Notes under the pieces: model-generated
What the model was told of the DNA's origin: nothing
The model's input: the letters and a program-made list of their open reading frames with translations, nothing else
Database searches by the model: none
Program-made: the position numbers and the translations under genes
Assembly: GCA_964006375.1 (NCBI GenBank)
Contig: OZ023263.1
Span: forward strand, 130,809,454-130,873,453
Direction of reading: 5' to 3'
Source: Tillus elongatus
Lineage: Eukaryota; Arthropoda; Insecta; Coleoptera; Cleridae
Length of the DNA stretch: 64,000 bases
Shown here: positions 18,565-27,311 of the stretch, piece after piece
How the letters are laid out: each line of letters begins with the position of its first letter
Position numbering within the stretch: position 1 is the first letter of the stretch

Positions 18565-18890
18565 ATATAATTTACATGGCAGCCATGAAGTATGAATTAT
18601 ATACTGGGAATATATCATAGGACATCTCAAGTACATTATTTAGTTACATGCTAGAGATAAGTCTAGATACATGACTGAGATATTAGTAATTACATCTCCC
18701 TAACAGCACATGTGATGTCTCCAGCATGTTAGACTGTGATGTCCCTGCGATGTATTGTCAATGTTGGCAGTTGCTGACATTTCCTAGCTCTGGTAACTTG
18801 CATAGACCTTACAAAGTACATCTCTGAGATGTACAATGTCACGCTGTTGCATGCTAAATACATGATTGTTATGTAGTTGTGTTGCCTGGG
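16449..18890. mobile_element. DNA element with CCCAGGCAACAC ends
   Basis: Ends are ATCCCAGGCAACACAA (left) and TTGTGTTGCCTGGGAT (right), perfectly inverted. Subterminal regions on both sides are rich in short motifs such as ATGCTAGCGATGT, GTAACAGCGACAT and CTGAGATGT in both orientations, typical of transposase-binding arrays. The interior holds a (TA)n tract and no transposase that I can read, so it is probably non-autonomous. It interrupts a family F repeat. Superfamily not assigned. Confidence 0.7.
18471..18550. repeat. (AT)n microsatellite
   Basis: About 40 AT units followed by GTATGTATGTAT, inside the CCCAGGCAACAC element. Confidence 0.95.
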
Positions 18891-18913
18891 ATTTTTTGAG
18901 TTCGGTTGGATAC

Positions 18914-19004
<91 letters not shown>

Positions 19005-19100
19005 GACCTTGGATTTGGATTCCAGCGACCCTAGTTCGCGCTCATTTGAAGCAATGTTCAAAAAATCTTACCATCGATACTACTATTAGTGAATTTTCAT
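18891..19100 (+). repeat. Family F copy, right part
   Basis: TTTTTTGAGTTCGGTTGGAT, then (TA)n at 18,917-19,003, then CCTTGGATTTGGATTCCAGC and CTAGTTCGCGCTCATTTGAA, the order seen at 6,520-6,720. Confidence 0.65.
18917..19003. repeat. (AT)n microsatellite
   Basis: About 43 AT units inside the family F copy. Confidence 0.95.
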
Positions 19101-19355
19101 AACGAAACTTCATTCCTGAAAAGGATAATAGCTGCATATTAAATATTATAATTTAAAATGAAGTAAACTTATGTTTTATGTGATGGTTTTGCCTAAAACA
19201 GCGTAAATACAAAAATAAATAAATAAAAATAAATAAGGCATATATCTAATCTATAAGTCGCTATTTTACGTTATGGCGTCCCTCAGAAATAAAAGATAAA
19301 CAAGGTAAGCGTCTGCTAACATTATAAACGAGTTACCTTCCCCATAAAGCTCCCG

Positions 19356-19361
19356 GGAGCG
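19356..19361. repeat. 6-bp target-site duplication, left
   Basis: GGAGCG directly precedes AGTAGGTA and is repeated exactly after TACCTACT at 30,255-30,260. A 6-bp duplication is the hallmark of Polinton/Maverick-type integration. Confidence 0.85.
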
Positions 19362-19575
19362 AGTAGGTAACACCCCAATTCAGACCCAGACCGGAAGTGC
19401 AATCCGGCTCTCTGATTGGTCCACGTGACCCACCACCCAGAAGCCCTGCTCTCTGATTGGTCGAAACCGACCACGTGACCCAAATTTTTGTGCTCACGGC
19501 CGTCACCTGAGATGTGAATTTCGTAGGTATGGCGACACTTGGGACAGACAGTGACGTCACAGGAAGTGACGTCAC

Positions 19576-19840
19576 TGGCGCCGGCGCCTAGCCACGCCCT
19601 GGCGCCACGCCCTGGCGCCACGCCCCGGCGCCTGCCCTGGCGCCGGCGCCTAGCCACGCCCTGGCGCCTGCCCTGGCGCCTGCCCTGGCGCCTGCCCTGG
19701 CGCCTGCCCTGGCGCCTGCCCTGGCGCCTGTCCCCGGCGCCTGCCCCGGCGCCGACGCCTAGCCACCCCCCGGCCCCGGCGCCAAGCCCCGGCGCCACGC
19801 CCGGCACCTGCCCCGGCGCCAGCCACGCCCTGGGCCAGAC
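19576..19840. repeat. GC-rich minisatellite in left TIR
   Basis: Tandem 12-bp units close to GGCGCCTGCCCT, with longer variants GGCGCCTAGCCACGCCCT, all centred on the self-complementary GGCGCC. Several frames stay open through it (Arg/Pro/Gly-rich), but these are not genes. Confidence 0.9.
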
Positions 19841-19978
19841 AGTCACATTTAGTCTTGTTATTCTGCATTCTAAGGTCATTGACCTGTCTTTGGCCAGACA
19901 GTGACGTCACACGACTTGGGCCAGACAGTCACATAAGTGTCTAACCTATTACTTCAAATTATTTTGAAAAAAACCATT

Positions 19979-20052
19979 TGGTGCAGGTGAGTTTCGAACC
20001 CGGGGCATTCAGATGGGAGGCAACGATGCTACCCATTGAGCTAAGCAAACGC
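19979..20052 (-). other. tRNA-like segment in left TIR
   Basis: On the minus strand, a 74-nt stretch starts GCGTTTGCTTAGCTCAATGG and ends CACCTGCACCA. It has an A-box-like TTAGCTCAATGGGTA and a B-box-like GGTTCGAAACT at position 53, the spacing seen in tRNA genes. The acceptor and anticodon stems do not pair well, so this is a tRNA relic or an internal Pol III promoter rather than a working tRNA. Confidence 0.5.
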
Positions 20053-20374
20053 TTGTTAATTTATTGTTTTAGGTTGGTATATATATATATACGACTTTTA
20101 ATTACAAACAAACCATACATGTAACATAATTAAAGTTTTTTGTTATTATTAGACAAATGGATGATTTACAAAATAATGTTTAATATTAGAGGCGGAACCA
20201 AAACGGAAGAACCAAAATGGCGGAATGAAAGATGGAAGCCTGTGATACCTTAAGCTGACATTATAAAAAAATGGCGGCTTTCGTTCTTAAAGATGGGTAC
20301 CTTTCGCTGATAAAGAATGGCGGCTTTCGTTCTTAAAGATGGTGCCTTTTGCTGATAAAGATGGTTGAAGACTC

Positions 20375-20709
20375 CATTATTTAAAGTTACGTCACCCCAA
20401 ACTTTAGAGCCGACAAATGAGAGTGAGGTTGATAAGCGAGAATAATGGTATTGGTCGAAGACTCCATGATTGAAAGTTACGCCCCCCTATTAAAACAAAC
20501 CATTCATAAAGCTTTTGTTATTAGACATAACCAAATATCGGAGAGACAATAGAGGTCGCTGGCAAAACAAAAGAAGCTCAGAAACAAAATGGACAACAGG
20601 TTCAACTCTTAAGCTTAGAAACAATGGTTAGTTACAGGTTCAATTCCTTTCTACCACGTGTTTAGTGTCATGTTACTCGTCTAAGTAAGCAGAATTAAAA
20701 AATGGCGAC
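20375..20709. other. Subterminal non-coding part of the virus-like element
   Basis: Internal to the left TIR. It contains a partial duplication of the TIR edge (GGTCGAAGACTCCATGATTG near 20,454 resembles GGTTGAAGACTCCATTATTT near 20,364). No gene. Confidence 0.5.
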
Positions 20710-20713
20710 TAAA

Positions 20714-21925
20714 ATGAGATAAAAAAACTTAAAACCCTTATCGCGGAAGATCCGTGAGACGTACGCAGGAACCAATACATGCACGGTATTAAGGAGGCCA
20801 AATCAAATTGGAATATACAATAAAATGGCCACTTCCGGTCTAAACTTTAAATCCTTGTATCTTTTCAACGGAAAGTGATAGAAAGGAACCGACTTCAAAA
20901 ATGTATGTTTCGTAACAAGGTCTACAAGAAACTGAGATAAAAAACTTTAAACCCTTATCGCGGAAGATCCGTGAGACGTACGCAGGAACCAATACATGCA
21001 CGGTGTTAAGGAGGCCAAATCAAATTGGAGTATACAATAAAATGGCCACTTCCGGTCTAAACTTTAAATCGTTATATCTTTTCAACGGAAAGTGATAGAA
21101 ATGAACTGACTTTAAAAATATATCGTTTCATAACAAGCTCTACAAGAAAATGAGATAAAAAACTTTAAACCCTTATCGCGGAAGATCCGTGAGATGTACG
21201 ATGGAACCAACACATGCACGGTGTTAAGGAGGCCAAATCAAATTGGAATATACAATAAAATGGCCACTTCCGGTCTAAACTTTAAATCGTTATATCTTTT
21301 CAACGGAAAGTGATAGAAAGGAACCGACTTCAAAAATGTATGTTTCGTAACAAGGTCTACAAGAAAATGAGATAAAAAACTTTAAACCCTTATCGCGGAA
21401 GATCCGTGAGATGTACGAGAGAACCAACACATGCACGGTGTTAAGGAGGCCAAATCAAATTGGAATATACAATAAAATGGCCACTTCCGGTCTAAACTTT
21501 AAATCCTTGTATCTTTTCAACGACAAGTGATAGAAAGGAACCGACTTTAAAAATGTATGTTTCGTAACAAGATCTACAAGAAACTGAGATAAAAAACTTC
21601 AAATCCTTATCGCGGAAGATCCGTGAGATGTACGATAGAACCAACATATGCACGGTGTTAAGGAGGCCAAATCAAAGTGGAATATACAATAAAATGGCCA
21701 CTTCCGGTCAAAACTTTAAATCGTTATATCTTTTCAATGGAAAGTGATAGAAAGGAACTATCTTCAAAAATGTATGTTTCGTAACAAGGTCTACAAGAAA
21801 CTGAGATAAAAAACTTCAAACCCTTATCGCGGAAGATCCGTGAGATGTACGATAGAACCAATACATACACGCTGTTCAGCAAAGCAAACTCTATAAGCAT
21901 ATTCAATAAAAATGTTACTTCCGGT
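20714..21925. repeat. 217-bp tandem array, about 5.5 copies
   Basis: Units start GAGATAAAAAACTTTAAACC near 20,716, 20,934, 21,152, 21,369, 21,586 and 21,803, a spacing of 217-218 bp. Each contains TATCGCGGAAGATCCGTGAG, AAATGGCCACTTCCGGTCTA and TTTTCAACGGAAAGTGATAG. Copies are very similar. Non-coding, between the left TIR and the capsid genes. A structural, enhancer, replication or packaging role is possible but not shown. Confidence 0.95.
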
Positions 21926-22440
21926 AGACACTTCCGGTATAGCTATTCTTAGAGCTACATACATGTGTGACACATCAAAATAATCGTCTTGTTGAACATA
22001 AGAAATATAATATTTAAGTAAGTTAGAACAAGCTGTATTAACACCTAAAACCAACACACACTCTCTTGTACAGGCTGATTACCCTGCCATCCAATTGTTA
22101 GTAAGGTTATGTTTGTATTTGTTATTTGAATACAAACAGACATAATAAGAAGAGTGTACTTACATACAGCAAGAGACGTCATCCTTGTTTCACGACTTAA
22201 CACATACTGAACAAGTGTCTCTCTCTCTTGTATTGAGGAAACAAACTGATGTAAGAGAGAGGGGGGTCTTACAAAGGATAAACAACGTTTTTTACAGTTG
22301 TTAACCTTACAGAAAGGGTTTAATAAAAATGCAACAAAATAAAAATAAAACAACTGATTTACATACAATAAAAATTTATTAGGATTAATTAAGTTGTACA
22401 TATTGATACATAAATGACATACATAAATGACATACTATTA
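21926..22440. other. Non-coding spacer downstream of the capsid gene
   Basis: No motif-bearing open frame. AATAAA-type signals on the minus strand (TTTATT near 22,370-22,380) lie about 60 bp beyond the capsid stop and may serve as its poly(A) signal. Confidence 0.45.
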
Positions 22441-23646
22441 TTACATAATGGCTCTAACGATACCCGTTAGAGGTTTATATTCCATTACACTGTCATGAAT
22501 AACCAAACAATAAACACGAGTATTTTTTGGGAAGTTGGCGTGACTCATGAACTCCACCTTAATGTCCACCGTTGAAGACTTGATTGACTCGTTCTGGTAC
22601 TGACAGTCAATCACAAATAGAGCTCTGTCTTTAAACTCGTCATAATTCAAGATAGGCTCCGACATGTTTTTATAACAGAAGTTTTTTTGAAAATCTGTAT
22701 ACATGTTATAGGCTTCTGCATATTTCGATTTCTCAAAATCCATATTCATAGATTCATAAGGGTAGCATTCTGAATTTAGAAACACTCTGAGGTCCAACAT
22801 ACCAATGTTATCGAAATAGTCTGACCTCTTCTTCACGTTATCCTTACGATCTGTTTGAAATGCTATAATCACATATCGAGGTCTTTCCAAGTTGGTTGCA
22901 GTTTTAACAGCCCAAACATCTCTGTTGATATCTCTGAGTGCTGGTAACTCATATATGTCCCATTTGCGGTATGCGAGAAATATAGAGGTGTCTTTGGCTA
23001 TTTTATCCATCAGTTCCAATTTCATTTTATCATTGGGAAATACATGTTTTACCTTTAAAAACATATTGGTTACGGTAATTTTTGCTCGTGCCGTACCTGT
23101 GCTGTAATAGCCGTTGGAATCGTTTCGACTTCTTGTAAAGCGGAAAGTATGTTTGCCACAGAGAACTCCTTTGAAATGATGAAAGAAACTGAAGAGGAAC
23201 CAGACAGGTATGAGCATGTGAAACTTGTTATCATTTAAGGTGATGTGCTCCGACGACACATTCAGACCGGCGTTGCTAAGAGATTGGGCTTCATTCTTAC
23301 TGAACGATAGCAGACTTTTGATGATAGTTGTGGTGTATGGGTCTCGCACTCGTTCCACTTCCTTGTTATTTAACTCATAGGTCATTGATTCAAACAGAGC
23401 TGCTCCTCCATTATTTGACAGATAACAAGCACCAGTGGCATTTTGGATTGCTACAGGTTCCAGAGCACCTTCGATTATTAGAGCTGACTCGGCCAGACAT
23501 ACGAACGCATCTTGTTGGTTGATGGCTATTTCAATTTCATCGCTGTTACCAAACGATTTAGTTGGTGAATAGTAAGAACGCAGCTCTTCTCGATCGATGC
23601 CATCATCAAACACGGGTTCTTTGAATATTTCTAGTTTTGACGACAT
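22441..23646 (-). CDS. Major capsid protein candidate (double jelly-roll type)
   Basis: An uninterrupted 401-codon frame, counted from the ATG at 23,646 (MSSKLEIFKEP). The frame is open 31 codons further upstream, but this ATG gives the usual short N-terminus. It is the largest protein of the block and lies beside a penton-like gene and a packaging ATPase, the arrangement expected for the Polinton/adintovirus major capsid protein, which forms the icosahedral shell. Stretches such as 'YLSNNGGAALFESMTYELN' and 'VERVRDPYTTTIIKSLLSF' match what I recall of such proteins annotated as uncharacterised in insects and Hydra. The jelly-roll fold is inferred from context and length, not seen directly. 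No frameshift or stop is present. Confidence 0.7.
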   Translation of the reverse strand: MSSKLEIFKEPVFDDGIDREELRSYYSPTKSFGNSDEIEIAINQQDAFVCLAESALIIEGALEPVAIQNATGACYLSNNGGAALFESMTYELNNKEVERVRDPYTTTIIKSLLSFSKNEAQSLSNAGLNVSSEHITLNDNKFHMLIPVWFLFSFFHHFKGVLCGKHTFRFTRSRNDSNGYYSTGTARAKITVTNMFLKVKHVFPNDKMKLELMDKIAKDTSIFLAYRKWDIYELPALRDINRDVWAVKTATNLERPRYVIIAFQTDRKDNVKKRSDYFDNIGMLDLRVFLNSECYPYESMNMDFEKSKYAEAYNMYTDFQKNFCYKNMSEPILNYDEFKDRALFVIDCQYQNESIKSSTVDIKVEFMSHANFPKNTRVYCLVIHDSVMEYKPLTGIVRAIM

Positions 23647-23768
23647 GATAACCCAGGCTTTGCAGGAACTCAATATTATCGGGACGAAGCGTACCCTTTG
23701 ACGTGTCTGACTCAACTGAATTTGATGTGGTAGATGCACTTGCTTTTATATCCTTGAAGACCAACATA

Positions 23769-24479
23769 CTAAGCAACTTTTATAAGTTTTAAGCGAACAG
23801 ACACCTCTTCACCTTGAAAGTTGACAGGAACTGAATCTTGGTCGACGATGTCGATGCTTATATTGGAAATCTCTTGCTTGTTCACCGGCAAGTAAATTAA
23901 ATTTTTAGGTTCTATGTCGATTGCGTAGCCAGGATCAACCATCGGAGCAAACTCATACAGCGTATGTGAGGGTTGTCCGTTATAATAGGAACCAGACACA
24001 ATATTGGTTTCGATGCGAATCTGTCTAACATCCACTATATCAACAGGTAAATCAGATTCATAAAAGGTGTCCGGCTGAAGAACTTGTTTTGAAAAGCCCA
24101 ACATTCGCCCAATCGAACCATCAAATTCAAAACTGACATTTGTATAACACTTTAGTCTACATTTGATGGTGTTCGGATTAGGTCTCAGAATCAGAGCCTG
24201 TTGCTTTTGTTCGTGTGTTGCTGTAGCACCAACAAGTTCATTTTGAAGTAACTCTTCCAAGTGTGTTATTTCATAAGCACCGGTGGGTATCGTGATGGTT
24301 CGCCAACCGGTTCCTTCTTTTACATGAAATTTGTTTTTACCTTCATAGATGTTGGGTATGTTGTTGTAGGTGTGAAAGCCTATCAAGGCAACAGCATAAT
24401 TACCATCCAAAACAATTGGTGGATGGTAGTCTGACGACAGATGGGAGCTGCGGTCTTTCAACACAAAGGTGTGCGCCAT
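23769..24479 (-). CDS. Minor capsid (penton-like) protein candidate
   Basis: A 236-aa open frame starting at the ATG at 24,479 (MAHTFVLKDRSS), 32 bp after the stop of the small glycine-rich gene and 122 bp ahead of the major capsid start. It is rich in beta-strand-like segments ('NYAVALIGFHTYNNIPNI' near residues 27-44, 'GTGWRTITIPTGAYEI' near 55-70) and ends in a strand-like 'VSVRLKLIKVA'. Size and position fit the single jelly-roll minor capsid (penton) protein of Polinton-type viruses, which caps the capsid vertices. Assignment depends mainly on context and recalled similarity. The frame is intact. Confidence 0.65.
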   Translation of the reverse strand: MAHTFVLKDRSSHLSSDYHPPIVLDGNYAVALIGFHTYNNIPNIYEGKNKFHVKEGTGWRTITIPTGAYEITHLEELLQNELVGATATHEQKQQALILRPNPNTIKCRLKCYTNVSFEFDGSIGRMLGFSKQVLQPDTFYESDLPVDIVDVRQIRIETNIVSGSYYNGQPSHTLYEFAPMVDPGYAIDIEPKNLIYLPVNKQEISNISIDIVDQDSVPVNFQGEEVSVRLKLIKVA

Positions 24480-24511
24480 GACTGATACACACAGGCTACT
24501 GTTTGAGTCTT

Positions 24512-25021
24512 TTATTGCAACGGTTTTTGCAGATACAACCCATAACCGGAGCGCTGTTTCTTGAGATACATGCCTTTGCCCAGTCTCTTGCATTTTGGCT
24601 TAAATTTCAAGCCACTCCCTCTCCTACCCATCGCGATGGCTTCCATTGTTTTGTTGTGCCGTTCTTCCTCCTCTAGTTTCTGTTTCGCAGACTTGGCATC
24701 GTTCACGGCTTTGGCAATACCTGCAGCACCACCACCCAGAGCTCCTAGTGCTGACAGCCCACCAAATATCAGAGGCAACAGCGGAAGGAAGCCTCCACTT
24801 TTAGGTATTGGAATAACTCAGGGTTTCTGCACATTCTTACGTCCACCAATGTTTCTAACGATTGTATGAGCTATATCAAATACGGCGTTCGCTGTTGGAA
24901 TAAGATTTCTATCTTTTATAACTTCCTCAATCAGACTTAGTATGTTTTTAAAGGGAACCTTCTTCTTTGGCTTCGAGTTGATTACATAAAACCCCTCATC
25001 AAGTTTTCTGTTAACTTTCAT
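24512..25021 (-). pseudogene. Glycine-rich pX/pVI-like minor virion protein, split by TGA
   Basis: Two open pieces lie in the same frame, separated only by a TGA at 24,818-24,820. The upstream piece runs from the ATG at 25,021 and ends 'GGRKNVQKP'. The downstream piece holds a hydrophobic glycine/alanine core ('GGLSALGALGGGAAGIAKAV'), a charged helix ('KQKLEEEERHNKTMEAIAMG') and a basic, Gly/Tyr-rich tail ('KKQRSGYGLYLQKPLQ'). This organisation recalls the membrane-active and core peptides of adenovirus-like and Polinton virions (pVI/pX). A TGA here is one transition away from an arginine codon (CGA), so I read it as a nonsense mutation; programmed readthrough is the alternative. It is the first gene left of the divergent promoter. 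Confidence 0.6.
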
Positions 25022-25179
25022 GGTGTTTGTAACGCCCCGCAACGTTTCAGCAAAACCTGTATCTGTCTTTGTTAATAACAACCCTCACTCTGTGACACCA
25101 ACATGCATACTGACTGGGTGTCTCACTTGCATTCATATATATATACACCCAAATAAAATATAGTTTAGTTTAAGTTAAG
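25022..25179. promoter_or_regulatory. Divergent promoter between virion genes and ATPase
   Basis: A 158-bp gap separates the minus-strand virion genes from the plus-strand ATPase gene. It contains ATATATATATACACCC (about 25,135-25,150) and AAATAAAATATAG, both TATA-like, placed about 30-45 bp before the ATPase ATG. The frame of the small virion gene is still open (non-ATG) to 25,081, so the leftward transcript start is uncertain. Confidence 0.45.
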
Positions 25180-25875
25180 ATGCGTACCAGCAAACACGCT
25201 TCTGCCTTACCCATTACAAATATAGACGATGTTGTTACGGACACAGCTCAACAACAACTGAGGCATGGTCCTCTCTTTCCAAACACCGTTCGCTGTATCA
25301 TATGTGGTCCCAGTGGGTGTGGTAAAACTAATGTCATGCTGAGTTTGTTGTTTGAAGCAAACGGTTTAAAATTTGATAACGTGTATGTGTATTCAAAGTC
25401 TCTGTATCAACCGAAATACAAGATGTTAAAGGAGGTGATGAATGCAACAAAAGGTGTTGGTTACTATCCTTATAGAGAAAACGATGAAATATTAGATCCG
25501 GCAGATGCCAAGGACAACTCTGTGTTTATATTTGATGATGTAGCTTGTGACAAACAAGATAAAATAAGAGCATACTTCAGTATGGGCAGACATAAGAATA
25601 TTGATTCATTCTATCTCTGTCAAACATATACACGAATACCCAAACATCTGGTACGTGACAACACCAATGTTATTGTGTTATTCAAGCAAGATGAAACCAA
25701 TTTAAAACATGTGTACGACGATCATGTGACCACCGATATGGACTTTAAACAATTTAAAACTATCTGCCACCAATGCTGGAAAGATAATAAGTATGGTGTG
25801 TTGGTGATTGTGAAGGAAAACGATGTACACAAAGGTCGATATAGAAAAGGATTCGATAGATATATATTATTCTAA
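25180..25875 (+). CDS. A32/FtsK-HerA-type genome-packaging ATPase
   Basis: Intact 231-aa frame from the ATG at 25,180. Walker A is GPSGCGKT at residues 43-50, preceded by hydrophobic 'VRCIIC'. Walker B is 'SVFIFDDV' at residues 114-121. A downstream 'QTYTRIPKHLVRDNTN' (near 148-163) matches the conserved sensor region of packaging ATPases in Polintons, virophages and adintoviruses. The family pumps linear dsDNA into preformed capsids. It is transcribed away from the capsid genes from a shared short intergenic region. This is the most secure single assignment in the block, and together with the capsid candidates it identifies the element as virus-like. No damage is seen. Confidence 0.9.
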   Translation: MRTSKHASALPITNIDDVVTDTAQQQLRHGPLFPNTVRCIICGPSGCGKTNVMLSLLFEANGLKFDNVYVYSKSLYQPKYKMLKEVMNATKGVGYYPYRENDEILDPADAKDNSVFIFDDVACDKQDKIRAYFSMGRHKNIDSFYLCQTYTRIPKHLVRDNTNVIVLFKQDETNLKHVYDDHVTTDMDFKQFKTICHQCWKDNKYGVLVIVKENDVHKGRYRKGFDRYILF

Positions 25876-25887
25876 CAAACGATGATA

Positions 25888-26080
25888 GACAGGACAGTCA
25901 GCTGTCTAACACAGGTGTCTAACACAGATGTCATACAGGTGTCTAACACAGCTGTCATACAGCTGTCATACAGCTGTCATACAGCTGTCTAACACAGCTG
26001 TCTAACACAGCTGTCTAACACAGCTGTCTAACACAGCTGTCTAACACAGCTGTCTAACACAGCTGTCTAACAAGACAGCC
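25888..26080. repeat. Short-unit minisatellite, CAGCTGTCTAACA / CAGCTGTCATA
   Basis: Tandem 13-bp units TCTAACACAGCTG and 11-bp variants CATACAGCTGT between the ATPase and the next gene. Each contains the palindrome CAGCTG (an E-box). Confidence 0.9.
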
Positions 26081-26111
26081 AGACATCGTGATAAATAAGA
26101 AGGCATGTACC

Positions 26112-27262
26112 ATGAAGGAGTCAGTATATGTTAAACCACCACACAACCTGTATCGCTCAAACAAATTATTAGACCAGCTGGTAATACCGATCAGTTGTAG
26201 CACAATGGAAGTACTGGGTAAGGAAGAGCGAAAAGTTAAGAAAAGGATTTTACAACTTGCTGACAATATTCGAAAAAAACATTTAATGCTTAAACTTAAC
26301 AGAGCCGAGAATGATGATGCTCTGCAACGTTTATATAAACCACTTGTTGAGCCCCTAAGTGAAATATCTAAAAACACAGCAGCACAGCAGCAGCAGCAGC
26401 TCAGCAACAACCAAAGGCTGAACAAATCAAAGAAGAAGCGGTACCAGAAACGAAACCCCAAGTACAGTTCCTTAAAGACCATGAAGTTTTTGAAGCTGAA
26501 CCTAGGGAAGAGGCTGAGGAGACAAGTTCCGATGAGGATATCCCAACATTTGAAGAGCTTGAGGCAGACCTACAAACTGTCACATCCAACCCTGCATATC
26601 AAGAATTTTTGGAGCAATATCCTGAACGAGTTCGATATTATGTAGACAAGTATTTTACTGAACCACCAAGGCTCGCTACCATTGATCAAACGTATGGTGC
26701 TCGCTACGCTAAAGATACCGGTAGCTGGAGTCTTGGCAATAAACACTTGGATTTTACTGATAATGACATTCGACTAGGTCAACGGAGATATCCGCAAACA
26801 CAAGGTCTGCTAGAATTGATATTTATGAAAACACCTAGAGGGTATACCTATGACGATCTTCAACACTATAGAGATATTCTAGAAGCAACTAGTGTGCATA
26901 AAATGAACTATGATCCTAACGCACGAACCAAGGGTTGTTCCTCTGAAAAGTATCTGACTCTAATAAAACCGGTGATAAATCCACGAGGTCGTAGATCCTC
27001 AACTCCTCAAGGTTTTGGTTACGACACACATCATAACGCAGAACAAAAAACTGAACCTAGAGCTCAGAATGTAAGCAGCAACACTAACAACTATATGCTA
27101 CAAAATAACAAACAAATAGAATATGTCTATTGGGATGACATAAATGAGCTGGTTGATAGACTTAGACTTTTAGTAGCTTCCCAGGCTGCTGGTAATAATG
27201 CTCATAACAATGAAATTCAGTCAATCATTGAAGAACTGAAGGAGGTTGGTGTTATCGCCTAG
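26112..27262 (+). pseudogene. DUF8207-like virion-associated protein, one frameshift
   Basis: The upstream part starts at the ATG at 26,112 (MKESVYVKPPHN) and includes 'NDDALQRLYKPLVEPLSEI' near 26,310-26,370. The downstream part, in another frame, reads through an acidic linker into 'QTYGARYAKDTGSWSLGN', 'RRYPQTQGLLELIFMKTPRG' and 'YTYDDLQHYRDIL' (26,680-26,880), the pattern I associate with the Pfam domain DUF8207. The frame change falls at the CAG-repeat tract near 26,380-26,410, where a one-nucleotide slip suffices. Replication slippage, assembly error or programmed frameshifting would all look like this. Function is unknown; such genes accompany Polinton-type capsid modules in insects and Hydra (recalled). 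A 50-bp gap separates it from the next gene. Confidence 0.6.
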
Positions 27263-27311
27263 TATACCTACATATATCAAAGATATACCTACCTTAGTGC
27301 TTAGTATAAAA

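Larger units (their letters stand above)
19536..20374 (+). repeat. Left inverted terminal repeat (inner, conserved part)
   Basis: Matches 30,240-29,481 in inverted orientation. Shared landmarks in order: CACTTGGG, GTGACGTCAC palindromes, a GC-rich GGCGCC array, GTGACTGTCTGG-type boxes, a tRNA-like segment, CGACTTTTAATTACAAACAA, GGAAGCCTGTGATACCTTAA and AAAGATGGTTGAAGACT. Differences are small indels plus array length. Confidence 0.85.

Noticed and set aside
19322..19910. Arg/Pro/Gly-rich open frames in both GC-rich TIR arrays (also 29,898-30,215)
   Set aside because: The 12-bp unit leaves all frames open; there is no domain, and lengths differ between the TIRs.
19979..20052. Functional tRNA gene in the left TIR (and 29,756-29,829 in the right)
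   Set aside because: A and B boxes are present, but the acceptor and anticodon stems do not pair, so it is listed only as tRNA-like.
24818..25081. Separate 87-codon gene starting at a TTG
   Set aside because: It is in frame with the glycine-rich gene and separated from it only by TGA, so it is treated as one interrupted gene with its ATG at 25,021.
25888..26080. CRISPR-like array
   Set aside because: Units of 11-13 bp are directly adjacent without spacers; it is an ordinary minisatellite, and the genome is eukaryotic.
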